64,000 nucleotides of DNA from an uncultured Pelagibacteraceae bacterium (GTDB lineage Bacteria > Pseudomonadota > Alphaproteobacteria > Pelagibacterales > Pelagibacteraceae). The stretch covers positions 186,001 through 250,000 of the forward strand of contig CABZOF010000001.1 in assembly GCA_902527215.1 (NCBI GenBank). Reading direction: 5' to 3'. A program made the translations under genes and the position numbers. Position 1 is the stretch's first letter; each line of letters begins with the position of its first letter. Below the pieces are notes generated by a model, which was not told where the DNA came from, ran no database searches, and saw only the letters and a program-made list of their open reading frames with translations. Below, piece after piece: positions 30,521-38,780 of the stretch.

Positions 30521-31195
30521 TTAAATTATTGAAATAAATCTTTTTGAAAAATTTTCTAATTTTTGTAAATATTTTTTAGAGTCATTGCCAAACTTATTAT
30601 AAGCGATTACCGCTGGTATTGCTGCTAACAAACCTAAAGCAGTTGCAAATAATGCTTCAGCGATTCCAGGGGCTACGATAGCTAGACTAGTATTTCTTGA
30701 AATAGCAATTGATTGAAAGGAATTCATTATTCCCCAAACTGTTCCGAATAATCCAATAAACGGTGCTGTAGATCCTACTGTTGCAAGAAAAGTAAATTTA
30801 TTGTTAACAAAATTCATTTGCTTTTCGATATTTACTTCTAATATATTTTCAAGTCTTTGGCTTATATTTGTTTTTGATCTTGATTTCATAACAGCTTGCA
30901 TTGAGTCTTTAAATAATTGAGCCATTGGATTATCTAACGCTGCAGGCAAACTATTATAAAATGTTTCTGCAGACTTAGACTTCCAAAATCTTTCCTCAAA
31001 ATCTTCTGAGTCTTTATTTATTCTTCTGAACATTACAATTTTATCGAAAATTATCGCCCAGGAATAAATTGAGCTAGCGATTAGAATGATAATCACAGAT
31101 TTAACGACAAAGTCAGCTCTCAAAAATAAACTTAAAATCGAAAAATCTGTATTGCTTGCTAATCCTACTGCTTGAGAAGTTATATCTGCGTCCAT
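30521..31195 (-). CDS. tolQ: Tol-Pal system protein TolQ (ExbB family)
   Basis: Pentameric stator-like channel protein of the Tol motor. Three membrane segments lie near residues 15-48, 133-160 and 175-200. The family sequence FLATVGSTAPFIGLFGTVWG is followed by MNSFQSIAISRNTSLAIVAP and GIAEALFATALGLLAAIPAV. At 224 residues it is of normal length. It heads the operon tolQ-tolR-tolA-tolB-pal. The RuvC-like gene lies 52 bases upstream. Confidence 0.96.
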   Translation of the reverse strand: MDADITSQAVGLASNTDFSILSLFLRADFVVKSVIIILIASSIYSWAIIFDKIVMFRRINKDSEDFEERFWKSKSAETFYNSLPAALDNPMAQLFKDSMQAVMKSRSKTNISQRLENILEVNIEKQMNFVNNKFTFLATVGSTAPFIGLFGTVWGIMNSFQSIAISRNTSLAIVAPGIAEALFATALGLLAAIPAVIAYNKFGNDSKKYLQKLENFSKRFISII

Positions 31196-31247
31196 TTAAT
31201 TGATTTCACACTAAAATGTGTCATGAATTTGTCTATAAAAGTAAGCT

Positions 31248-31742
31248 TTATTTTATTTTTTCCTTTGAATTTAGATGATAATTGGCAATTAATATTGCAT
31301 CTGCTTTATTAGTATCTTTTTTTCGAGATAACATTGATGAAAACTTAGGAAACATTTCAATTGCTTTTACTCTACTCGAGTCTTTTTGAGAATTTATTAA
31401 ATCATAATATTTTTTCCATTTGGCCGGTCTCACAAAAAAAATTGGTAGTTGCATTGCAGCACAAACACCTTTCAAAACTCCAAATGATTGTCCAAAATTA
31501 AACATACTGGTAACACCTTGTCCAGGCATTGCTGAAACTTGCTCCACCACTACATTTATATGCTCAGATCTATGGTTTTTAATCCTTAAAGATATTTCGT
31601 TGAATATTTGGCTACCATTAATTTGCTTTTTATTTTTATTGCCTGATGCCATAGTAGGCATATCAATTACATCCTTCAATTCTCCATATTCAAAAAAACA
31701 AATTGCACCAGTTATTCCAGGATCTATTCCGATTATTAACAT
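31248..31742 (-). CDS. divergent RuvC-like Holliday-junction nuclease
   Basis: A 164-residue RNase H-fold protein occupying the position of ruvC between yebC and tolQ. Candidate acidic catalytic residues are D7 (IGIDPGITGA), E67 (NVVVEQVSAMPGQG), D143 and D148 (KKDTNKADAILIANYHL), spaced like D7/E66/D138/D141 of E. coli RuvC. The middle segment GVTSMFNFGQSFGVLKGVCA with RPAKWKKYY resembles phage-type or other RuvC-like nucleases more than classical RuvC. No ruvA or ruvB is nearby. Resolvase activity is inferred, not shown. Confidence 0.7.
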   Translation of the reverse strand: MLIIGIDPGITGAICFFEYGELKDVIDMPTMASGNKNKKQINGSQIFNEISLRIKNHRSEHINVVVEQVSAMPGQGVTSMFNFGQSFGVLKGVCAAMQLPIFFVRPAKWKKYYDLINSQKDSSRVKAIEMFPKFSSMLSRKKDTNKADAILIANYHLNSKEKIK

Positions 31743-31751
31743 AAAATTAAG

Positions 31752-32465
31752 TTAAATTGCATTTGTAAAAACATTTTGAACATCATCATCTTCTTCTAAA
31801 ATTTCCAAAAACTTAATCATTTTTTCTTTGTCTTCATCATTTATTTTAATTTTATTTATAGGTACCCACTCTATTTCTGTAGATATAAAATTAGAAATTT
31901 CTTTTTCTAATATATTTTTTACATCGTATATCTCACTTTTATTTGTATGAATTTCATAGTAATTATCATGAAATATACAATCATTAGCTCCAGCATCGGT
32001 TGCTAGATTAAAAACTTTTTCTTCTTCAATTTCTTCTTTATTTATTTTTATAACACCTAATTGAAGAAAATTGTGTGATGCAGAACCTTGGGTACCAAGT
32101 CCTCCACCGTATTTTTGAAAAATTGTTCTTATATTTGACGCACTTCTATTTTTATTATCTGTTAATGTGATAACTACTATTGCTGTTTTTGCTGGTCCAA
32201 ATCCTTCATATCTGATATTTTCAAAATGTGTGTCTGCCTCTATTGATGATTTGTCAATAGCTCTCTCAATATTGTCTTTAGGCATATTTGCTGATCTGGC
32301 AGCCTGAATTGCAGATCTTAATCTTGGATTCATATCTGGATTTTTATCTCCAAGTTTTGCGGCTACTGTAATTTCCCTTGATAGTTTTGAAAAAATAGCT
32401 GATCTTTGTTTGTCTGCCTTTCCTTTTTTATGTTTGATACCTGCCCAATGAGAGTGACCTGCCAT
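31752..32465 (-). CDS. yebC: YebC/TACO1 family protein
   Basis: Family first annotated as a transcriptional regulator; YebC proteins are also linked to translation of difficult (poly-proline) stretches. The 237-residue protein starts with the diagnostic AGHSHWAGIKHKKGKADKQR and continues AAKLGDKNPDMNPRLRSAIQ, NMPKDNIERAIDK, YEGFGPAKTAIVVITLTDNK and KYGGGLGTQGSASH. It is 9 bases upstream of the RuvC-like gene and 3 bases downstream of the ymdB-like gene. The yebC-ruvC adjacency is conserved in proteobacteria. Confidence 0.95.
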   Translation of the reverse strand: MAGHSHWAGIKHKKGKADKQRSAIFSKLSREITVAAKLGDKNPDMNPRLRSAIQAARSANMPKDNIERAIDKSSIEADTHFENIRYEGFGPAKTAIVVITLTDNKNRSASNIRTIFQKYGGGLGTQGSASHNFLQLGVIKINKEEIEEEKVFNLATDAGANDCIFHDNYYEIHTNKSEIYDVKNILEKEISNFISTEIEWVPINKIKINDEDKEKMIKFLEILEEDDDVQNVFTNAI

Positions 32466-32468
32466 GAT

Positions 32469-33275
32469 TTAGTTGTCTTTCTGAAGTTGACCACCAAATA
32501 TAAACTGTCTGATATTTAATGCCAAACCATTTTTCGGATTAGCTTCAATAATTGCTCCACAAAGTGAGGCCTCTCCCTCAGCTGGAAAGTGTTTTGTGGA
32601 CTCTCTTTTGTAAAACCTATTAATAGAGTTTTCTGCATTCATGCCAATAACAGAGTTATAATCACCACACATTCCTGCATCTGTTAAATATGCAGTTCCC
32701 TTATTTAGAACTCTTCCGTCGTTTGTAGGTACATGAGTATGGGTGCCTACTACAAATGTTGCGTGACCATCAAATACGTGACCAATAGCCATTTTTTCAC
32801 TAGTAATTTCACCATGGAAGTCAACTATGAGGAAGTCATATTTTTGTTTTTTTGTATTTTGATCTAAAAATTCTCTGCTTTTTATAAAGACATCATCACA
32901 TTTTTTCATAAAAACATTTCCCATTAAATTTAATACACCAACTTTATAGCCACCAATAGAATCATAAATACCAAATCCATTACCTGGGGCGTCGTTTGAT
33001 AAGTTTAATGGTCGTAGCAGCCTTTTTTGTTTTTTAATAAATTCGAATGTTTCTTTTTGATCCCAGACATGATTACCAGTAGTAATAACATCTACTCCAC
33101 AACTTAATAATTCATTAACAATATTCTCCGTAATGCCAAAACCTTCTTTTGCAGCATTCTCGCCATTTACAATAACAAAGTTTATTTTTTTTGATTTAAT
33201 AATATTGGGTAAAAATTTTTTTACTGCAATACAGCCACTATATCCAACTATATCTCCTAAAAATAAAATATTCAT
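32469..33275 (-). CDS. YmdB-like metallophosphoesterase (TIGR00282 family)
   Basis: Calcineurin-like phosphoesterase of the family that includes Bacillus YmdB, a 2',3'-cyclic-nucleotide phosphodiesterase. Metal-binding residues are visible in NILFLGDIVGYSG, VIVNGENAAKEGFGI, VITTGNHVWDQKE and VGTHTHVPTNDGRVL. Length is 268 residues. The in vivo substrate is unknown. It overlaps the 5-FCL gene by one base and is next to yebC, forming a run 5-FCL, YmdB, YebC, RuvC-like that is common in alphaproteobacteria. Confidence 0.88.
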   Translation of the reverse strand: MNILFLGDIVGYSGCIAVKKFLPNIIKSKKINFVIVNGENAAKEGFGITENIVNELLSCGVDVITTGNHVWDQKETFEFIKKQKRLLRPLNLSNDAPGNGFGIYDSIGGYKVGVLNLMGNVFMKKCDDVFIKSREFLDQNTKKQKYDFLIVDFHGEITSEKMAIGHVFDGHATFVVGTHTHVPTNDGRVLNKGTAYLTDAGMCGDYNSVIGMNAENSINRFYKRESTKHFPAEGEASLCGAIIEANPKNGLALNIRQFIFGGQLQKDN

Positions 33276-33817
33276 TAAATAATTTCTTTATCTGTTAAAA
33301 TAAAATCTAACTTTTGATCAAACTTATTTATAGGGATTCTTGAAATTTCTTGAAATGAAAAAGCAAAACCAACTGTTAAAATTTTTTTAAACTTAAGAAT
33401 TTTGCTAATATATCTATCATAAAATCCACCGCCATATCCTAATCTAAATTTATACCTATCAAATCCAACAAGGGGTACAATCAAAAAATCTGGAATAACT
33501 TTTTTTTTAATACTTGGCTCAGGAATACCTTGATAACTTACTCTAAGTGTATCTTGAAAAGACCATTCGTAAAAATCCATATTATTATTTTTCATAGTAA
33601 CTGGCAAAGAAATTTTAAAATTATTTTTTTCTAAAATTTCTAAAACATCTAAACAACTAATCTCGCTATTTACAGGATAATAACCACCAATATTAATATT
33701 TTTTTTTGAATTATATTTTTTTAATATTTTTTTAAAACGAACAAAAGATATAGTCTGATCCATAAAATTATTTCTTCTAATGTTAATTAATTTTTTTCTT
33801 AAAATTTTCTTAGACAC
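33275..33817 (-). CDS. 5-formyltetrahydrofolate cyclo-ligase
   Basis: Converts 5-formyl-THF to 5,10-methenyl-THF with ATP. The 180-residue protein has the N-terminal basic KKILRKKLINIRRNNF, the substrate region GGYYPVNSEIS, and the family signature FLIVPLVGFDRYKFRLGYGG followed by GFYDRYI. It lies 5 bases after zapA. In many proteobacteria the 6S RNA gene sits between zapA and this gene; here there is no room for it. Confidence 0.92.
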   Translation of the reverse strand: MSKKILRKKLINIRRNNFMDQTISFVRFKKILKKYNSKKNINIGGYYPVNSEISCLDVLEILEKNNFKISLPVTMKNNNMDFYEWSFQDTLRVSYQGIPEPSIKKKVIPDFLIVPLVGFDRYKFRLGYGGGFYDRYISKILKFKKILTVGFAFSFQEISRIPINKFDQKLDFILTDKEII

Positions 33818-33822
33818 TTTTA

Positions 33823-34269
33823 TTATTGGATCTTGGAGTCTGGATCATTTCTTTTAATAAAATTTTCTAATTCAAAAGTGGTCTTATCAACTAAAGTTTC
33901 ATAATTATTTCGATTGATTTCGATCTCATTTTTCAGATGGTCCTGATTTTTACTCAATTCAGAAATTTCTTTTTCTTTCAAATCTCTATAATTATAAACT
34001 AATGATTTAAGTTCTTTAAATTTTTCAGTAATTTTATTTATTTCTTTTTTTTGATTATCTATTTTTTTTTTAGTCTCGTAATATTCATCTAATACAGAAA
34101 TAGATGTTACAAGTAAAAGCTTACTTTCTCCTATGTTTCCTAAAGAGTTTTTAAGATTACTGAACTTTTCGTTCAAATATAAAGCTAATTCCTCTAAATG
34201 TTCTTCTTGGCCATCTTCACAAGATAACAAAAATTCTTTACCATTAAATTTAATATTTACATTTGCCAT
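33823..34269 (-). CDS. zapA: cell division protein ZapA
   Basis: FtsZ-ring-associated protein. The N-terminal ZapA domain (ANVNIKFNGKEFLLSCEDGQ, then HLEELALYLNEKFSNLK) is followed by a long coiled coil from about residue 65. At 148 residues it is longer than E. coli ZapA and has an extended Lys/Glu-rich helix. It overlaps the preceding coiled-coil gene by 13 bases. Confidence 0.88.
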   Translation of the reverse strand: MANVNIKFNGKEFLLSCEDGQEEHLEELALYLNEKFSNLKNSLGNIGESKLLLVTSISVLDEYYETKKKIDNQKKEINKITEKFKELKSLVYNYRDLKEKEISELSKNQDHLKNEIEINRNNYETLVDKTTFELENFIKRNDPDSKIQ

Positions 34270-34580
34270 TTATCGATTTCTTCCATCAAATTATCTGTTT
34301 CTTGATTTAATTCATCAATTTTTTGAGCGAATTGGTCTTCTTTTTTTTTTTCGTCAATCTGCTTTTTTTTAAAATCATCAAATTTCTGCTTAAGGGTCTG
34401 GTTTTCTTGTTGAAGTGAATTGTATCTTTGTTCTATATCTTTTTTTTCAATTTCTAATTGATTTTTTTGGTTTTCTAGATTTTCTAACTCCAAAATTTTA
34501 TCCGGTTTTATATATTCTAGATTTTTTAATTTATCTAAAGTTTCTAATAGTTTTTTTTCTTTTTCACTAATTGAATTCAT
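34257..34580 (-). CDS. small coiled-coil protein upstream of zapA (DUF4164-like or ZapB-like)
   Basis: A 107-residue protein that is almost entirely predicted coiled coil (ELENLENQKNQLEIEKKDIE, then QRYNSLQQENQTLKQKFDDF), ending DNLMEEIDKWQM. In other alphaproteobacteria a small coiled-coil protein precedes zapA, opposite tkt, and this has the same place and size. The ATG at 34580 is preferred; an upstream ATG at 34610 would add ten unconserved hydrophobic residues. A role with ZapA in Z-ring organisation is inferred from position alone. Confidence 0.7.
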   Translation of the reverse strand: MNSISEKEKKLLETLDKLKNLEYIKPDKILELENLENQKNQLEIEKKDIEQRYNSLQQENQTLKQKFDDFKKKQIDEKKKEDQFAQKIDELNQETDNLMEEIDKWQM

Positions 34581-34620
34581 ATATATATCTATAATAATAA
34601 ATTGATTCACCTAAGTCTAC

Positions 34621-34626
34621 AAAGGA
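34621..34626 (+). promoter_or_regulatory. Shine-Dalgarno site that supports the TTG start of tkt
   Basis: AAAGGA lies seven bases before TTG at 34634. The N-terminal 17 residues encoded after this TTG match conserved transketolase sequence, so the SD and the alignment agree on a non-ATG start. Confidence 0.7.
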
Positions 34627-34633
34627 TAAATTT

Positions 34634-36592
34634 TTGAGAGAACTAAATAAAACCTTGTCTAACTCTATACGTGCTCTTTCAATGGATGCTGTACAAAAAG
34701 CTAATTCTGGACATCCGGGTATGCCTATGGGAATGGCTGATGTTTCTACAATTCTTTTCAAATATTTTCTTAAATTTAATCCAAGAAACCCAAGCTGGTT
34801 AAATAGGGATAGATTCGTTTTATCTGCTGGTCACGGATCAATGTTGCTTTACTCTTTGCTTTATTTAACTGGTTATAAAAGTGTTAAATTAAAAGATATT
34901 AAGAATTTTAGACAAATAAACTCTATTTGTGCAGGTCATCCTGAGTATGTTGAAAACTCAGGCATTGAAACAACTACAGGTCCTTTAGGTCAAGGAATTT
35001 CTAATGCAGTTGGTTTTGCATTGGCAGAGGAAATTTTAAAAAAAAAAATTGGTAAAGATATTATAAATCATAAAACTTATGTAATTGCAGGTGATGGCTG
35101 TCTCATGGAAGGTATAAGTCACGAATCTATGAGTTTGGCCGGCCATCTAAAACTTAAAAATCTAATAATGTTGTTTGATAATAATTCTATTTCTATTGAT
35201 GGACCAACAAGTTTAGCAGTCTCAGATAATTTTAAAAAAAGATTTGAAAGTTATGGCTGGGATTACATAGAAATTAATGGTCATAAAGAAAATGAAATAT
35301 TTAAAGCCCTCAAAAAAGTTCAAAATGCAAAAAAACCAACTGTTATTTCCTGTAAGACTAAAATTGGTTATGGATCACCTAACAAATCTGGAAAATCCTC
35401 TTCGCATGGAAGCCCACTAGGTGTTGAGGAGATTAAATTGGTGCGTAGAGAATTAGGATGGAATTATAAACCATTTCAAATTCCAAAAAATATATTAGAT
35501 ATTTGGAGAGAGATTGGAAAAAAGGGAGAAAAAATTGAATATAAATGGAACAAAATTTATAAAAAGAAAAAAAGTAAAATAAATAAATTTTTCAAAAATG
35601 ATTTTATAACGTCTGCTTTAAAAGAAAAAAAAATAGCATTAAAAGAAGATAAGACTCTTGCTTCAAGAAAATCCTCGGAGTCAATTATTAGCTCTCTTGT
35701 TAAAAAAAGCAATATACTTATTGGTGGATCGGCAGACCTCGCTGGATCAAATAACACCAAGACAAAAAATCATAAAATAATTACACCTGGGAATTTTAGC
35801 GGAAATTATATTCATTATGGAGTAAGAGAACATGCCATGTGTGGAATTATGAATGGATTAGCCTTGCACAGCAAAATAATACCTTACGGAGGAACTTTTT
35901 TAATTTTTTCAGATTATTGCAAGCCATCAATAAGATTAGCGGCTATGATGGAACGACAGGTTATTTATGTAATGACACACGATTCTATCGGTCTTGGAGA
36001 GGATGGACCAACACACCAACCTATTGAACAATTATCTGGATTAAGGTCAATACCCAACCTTAATATTTTTAGACCTGCAGATAGATTAGAAACTATTGAA
36101 TGTTGGGAGCATGCTTTAGAAAGTCTTAAAACACCAAGCATTCTTTCCTTAACTAGACAAAACCTAAATCCTATTAGAAATAAATACTCAATAACCAATA
36201 AATGCTCACTGGGGGCTTATGAGGTTTTAAGAACCAACAGAAAAGTTAAACTAACAATTTTAGCAAGTGGTTCTGAAGTTAACTTAGCTATGGAGACCAG
36301 CCATAAATTAGCCAAAGATAAGATTTATTCAAAAGTTATATCAGTGCCTTGTATGGAACTTTTTGACTTACAACCAAAGAAATATAAAGATAAAATTTTA
36401 AAAGAAACTAAATTGAAAATTTCAATTGAAGCTGGATCAAGTGATTGTTGGAAAAAATATGTAGGTGATTATGGAATGACTTTTGGAATTAATGATTTTG
36501 GTAAAAGTGCACCTTATAAAGATATTTATAAGTATTTTGGACTAATATCTTCAAATATTGCAAATAAATCAAAGAAATTATTTAAAAACTGA
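34634..36592 (+). CDS. tkt: transketolase
   Basis: ThDP enzyme of the pentose phosphate pathway, moving two-carbon units between ketoses and aldoses. The 652-residue protein has SIRALSMDAVQKANSGHPGM, the ThDP/metal motif GDGCLMEGISHESMSLAG, and VREHAMCGIMNGLALHSKI (catalytic Glu), then THDSIGLGEDGPTHQPIEQL. The start is TTG, supported by an SD. It leads a plus-strand run tkt-gap-pgk-fba-thiE-efp; gap starts one base after its stop. The transaldolase at 46158 completes the non-oxidative branch. Confidence 0.96.
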   Translation: MRELNKTLSNSIRALSMDAVQKANSGHPGMPMGMADVSTILFKYFLKFNPRNPSWLNRDRFVLSAGHGSMLLYSLLYLTGYKSVKLKDIKNFRQINSICAGHPEYVENSGIETTTGPLGQGISNAVGFALAEEILKKKIGKDIINHKTYVIAGDGCLMEGISHESMSLAGHLKLKNLIMLFDNNSISIDGPTSLAVSDNFKKRFESYGWDYIEINGHKENEIFKALKKVQNAKKPTVISCKTKIGYGSPNKSGKSSSHGSPLGVEEIKLVRRELGWNYKPFQIPKNILDIWREIGKKGEKIEYKWNKIYKKKKSKINKFFKNDFITSALKEKKIALKEDKTLASRKSSESIISSLVKKSNILIGGSADLAGSNNTKTKNHKIITPGNFSGNYIHYGVREHAMCGIMNGLALHSKIIPYGGTFLIFSDYCKPSIRLAAMMERQVIYVMTHDSIGLGEDGPTHQPIEQLSGLRSIPNLNIFRPADRLETIECWEHALESLKTPSILSLTRQNLNPIRNKYSITNKCSLGAYEVLRTNRKVKLTILASGSEVNLAMETSHKLAKDKIYSKVISVPCMELFDLQPKKYKDKILKETKLKISIEAGSSDCWKKYVGDYGMTFGINDFGKSAPYKDIYKYFGLISSNIANKSKKLFKN

Positions 36593-36593
36593 A

Positions 36594-37601
36594 ATGACTA
36601 TTAAAATTGGAATTAATGGCATGGGCCGAATTGGTCGTTTGATAGTTAGATCAATTGTCGAGACTCAAAACGATAATTTAAAAATTCGACATATAAATAA
36701 CAGAACTAATGCTGAAACTACCTGTAAACTAATAAAATTCGACTCTATTCATGGAAAATTTGATGCAGAATTAAAATTTGATGAAAGTAAATTAATAATT
36801 AATAAAAATAAAATTACATTTTCTCAAGAAAGTAAAATAGAAAATATTAATTGGAAAAAATATGATGTTGATTATGTTTTTGAGTGTACTGGTAAATTTA
36901 ATTCAAAAGAAAAATTACTCACACATATTAAAAATGGAGCAAAAAAAGTAATTGTTTCTGCTCCATGTAAAAATGCTGATAAAACAATTGTGTTTGGTGT
37001 AAATGAAAAAATTATATCAAAGGATGATAAAATAATTTCTGCTGCATCATGTACAACTAATTGTTTAGCGCCAGTTATTAATGTTCTTAATAATCATTTT
37101 GAAATTGAAAAAGGTTTTATGACCACTATTCATGCATTTACTAGTGATCAAAGAATTTTGGACAATTCCCACAAAGATCCAAGAAGAGCAAGGTCTGCAG
37201 GCCAATCAATAATCCCAACTTCAACAGGCGCATCAAAAGCAATAGGAGAAATAATTCCTAGCTTAAAAGGGAAATTAGAAGGGGTTGCAATGAGAGTCCC
37301 TACACCCAATGTATCGCTTGTTGAATTAGTTTTCTGTACAAAAAAAGTAATAGATATAAAAAAAATCAATGATGTATTTGAGACTGCTTCTAAAAACGAA
37401 TTAAAAAAAATTTTAGAGGTTACTCATGAGAAACTAGTTTCCATTGATTTTAATCATCATTCAGCATCCGCAATTGTTGATGCCTCTTTAACAAATGTAG
37501 TTGGAACTAACATGGGTAAAATATCTGCTTGGTATGATAATGAATGGGGTTTTTCTAATAGAATGTGCAACATAGCTGAATATATTCATAAAATCTCTTA
37601 A
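36594..37601 (+). CDS. gap: glyceraldehyde-3-phosphate dehydrogenase, possibly NADP-accepting
   Basis: Oxidises glyceraldehyde 3-phosphate to 1,3-bisphosphoglycerate or runs in reverse. The 335-residue protein has the Rossmann motif INGMGRIGRLI and the catalytic C153 in SAASCTTNCLAP, with H180 (TTIHAFTSDQ). Two cofactor-specificity sites look NADP-like: the Asp that binds the NAD ribose is Asn36 (HINNRT) with Arg37 after it, and the Pro188-equivalent is Ser192 (LDNSHKD). I set the start at ATG 36594, one base after the tkt stop; an earlier in-frame start inside tkt adds unconserved residues. Its stop overlaps the pgk ATG. Confidence 0.94.
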   Translation: MTIKIGINGMGRIGRLIVRSIVETQNDNLKIRHINNRTNAETTCKLIKFDSIHGKFDAELKFDESKLIINKNKITFSQESKIENINWKKYDVDYVFECTGKFNSKEKLLTHIKNGAKKVIVSAPCKNADKTIVFGVNEKIISKDDKIISAASCTTNCLAPVINVLNNHFEIEKGFMTTIHAFTSDQRILDNSHKDPRRARSAGQSIIPTSTGASKAIGEIIPSLKGKLEGVAMRVPTPNVSLVELVFCTKKVIDIKKINDVFETASKNELKKILEVTHEKLVSIDFNHHSASAIVDASLTNVVGTNMGKISAWYDNEWGFSNRMCNIAEYIHKIS

Positions 37602-38779
37602 TGAGAAGTATTTTAAACGAAAAAAATCTCAATAATAAAAAAATATTATTAAGATTGGACCTTAATGTACCATTAAAAAATGGAGAAATAAGTGACACAA
37701 CAAGAATTGACAAAATTTTACCTACCTTAAACTTTTTGATCCAACAAAAAACTAAAATAATAATTTTATCGCATGTGGGAAGGCCCAAAGGAAAAATAGT
37801 AAAAAAGTTATCTTTAAAACCGATATGTGAAGATTTGAAAAAAAAATTAAATGTAGGTATAAAACTAATTAAAGAAAATATTTATGAAATAGAAAGTAAG
37901 AGTTACTTTGATAAATTTGAGGAAGAAATACTTATTTTAGAAAATATAAGGTTTTACGTCGAAGAAGAGAAAAATGATCTGAAATTTGCAAAGCATCTTG
38001 CAAGTCTAGGTGATATTTATGTTAATGATGCCTTTTCCTGCTCTCACAGATCACACGCATCTATTCAGCAGATTTCAAAATTTTTACCGTCATTTTCTGG
38101 CTTACAACTAGATTTGGAAGTCCACGCTCTTAATAAAATTACTACCAAAATTACAAAACCAATAACTTGTATTATCGGAGGATCAAAAATTTCCACAAAG
38201 ATAAATATTATAAAAAATTTAATACCTAAATTTAATAATATTATTATTGTTGGGGGTATGGCTAATAATTTTATCGAATATTTTGGATATAATATTGGAA
38301 AATCAATAAAAGAGGAAAATTGTAATAAAATAGTTGAGGAAATTATCTCGCTTTCAAAAAAAAAGGTATGTAAAGTAATCTATCCTGAGGACGTGCTTGT
38401 TTCTAATGATTTAAAAGGGTCATCAAAAAGTAAAGAATTAGATCAAATCTTACCCGATGAGATGATTTTAGATATTGGTCCAAGGACTATTAATAAAATT
38501 ATTAATATAATTGATAATAGCAAAACAGTATTATGGAATGGACCTGCTGGGTATTATGAAAATCCAAATTTTGCAAATGGAAGTATTAAAATAGCAACAA
38601 AAATAATCGAAAATAATAGATCGAACGAAATTTTTTCTGTTGTAGGTGGAGGAGATACCGTATCTTTATTAAATACCTTAAAGATTGTTGGTAGATTTAA
38701 TTTTGTTTCAACCGCTGGCGGAGCTTTTTTAGAATATCTTGAAGGTAAAAAACTTCCTGGTATAACCGCTTTAAATTGA
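37601..38779 (+). CDS. pgk: phosphoglycerate kinase
   Basis: Transfers phosphate between 1,3-bisphosphoglycerate and ADP. The 392-residue protein shows LRLDLNVPLKNGEISDTTRI, LSHVGRPKGK, EILILENIRFYVEEEKND, NDAFSCSHRSHAS, and the C-terminal nucleotide-binding LWNGPAGYYENPNF and VVGGGDTVSLL. The ATG shares its first base with the gap stop, so translation is coupled. fba starts one base after its stop. Together these genes form a compact lower-glycolysis/gluconeogenesis unit. Confidence 0.97.
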   Translation: MRSILNEKNLNNKKILLRLDLNVPLKNGEISDTTRIDKILPTLNFLIQQKTKIIILSHVGRPKGKIVKKLSLKPICEDLKKKLNVGIKLIKENIYEIESKSYFDKFEEEILILENIRFYVEEEKNDLKFAKHLASLGDIYVNDAFSCSHRSHASIQQISKFLPSFSGLQLDLEVHALNKITTKITKPITCIIGGSKISTKINIIKNLIPKFNNIIIVGGMANNFIEYFGYNIGKSIKEENCNKIVEEIISLSKKKVCKVIYPEDVLVSNDLKGSSKSKELDQILPDEMILDIGPRTINKIINIIDNSKTVLWNGPAGYYENPNFANGSIKIATKIIENNRSNEIFSVVGGGDTVSLLNTLKIVGRFNFVSTAGGAFLEYLEGKKLPGITALN

Positions 38780-38780
38780 T

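Noticed and set aside
31196..31247. Terminator-like hairpin between the RuvC-like gene and tolQ (ACACATTTTAGTGT)
   Set aside because: The stem is only 4-5 bp and no T-run follows on the minus strand.
33818..33822. 6S RNA gene between zapA and the 5-FCL gene, as in many proteobacteria
   Set aside because: Only 5 bases separate the two genes here, so 6S cannot be in this place; I found no other candidate in the window.
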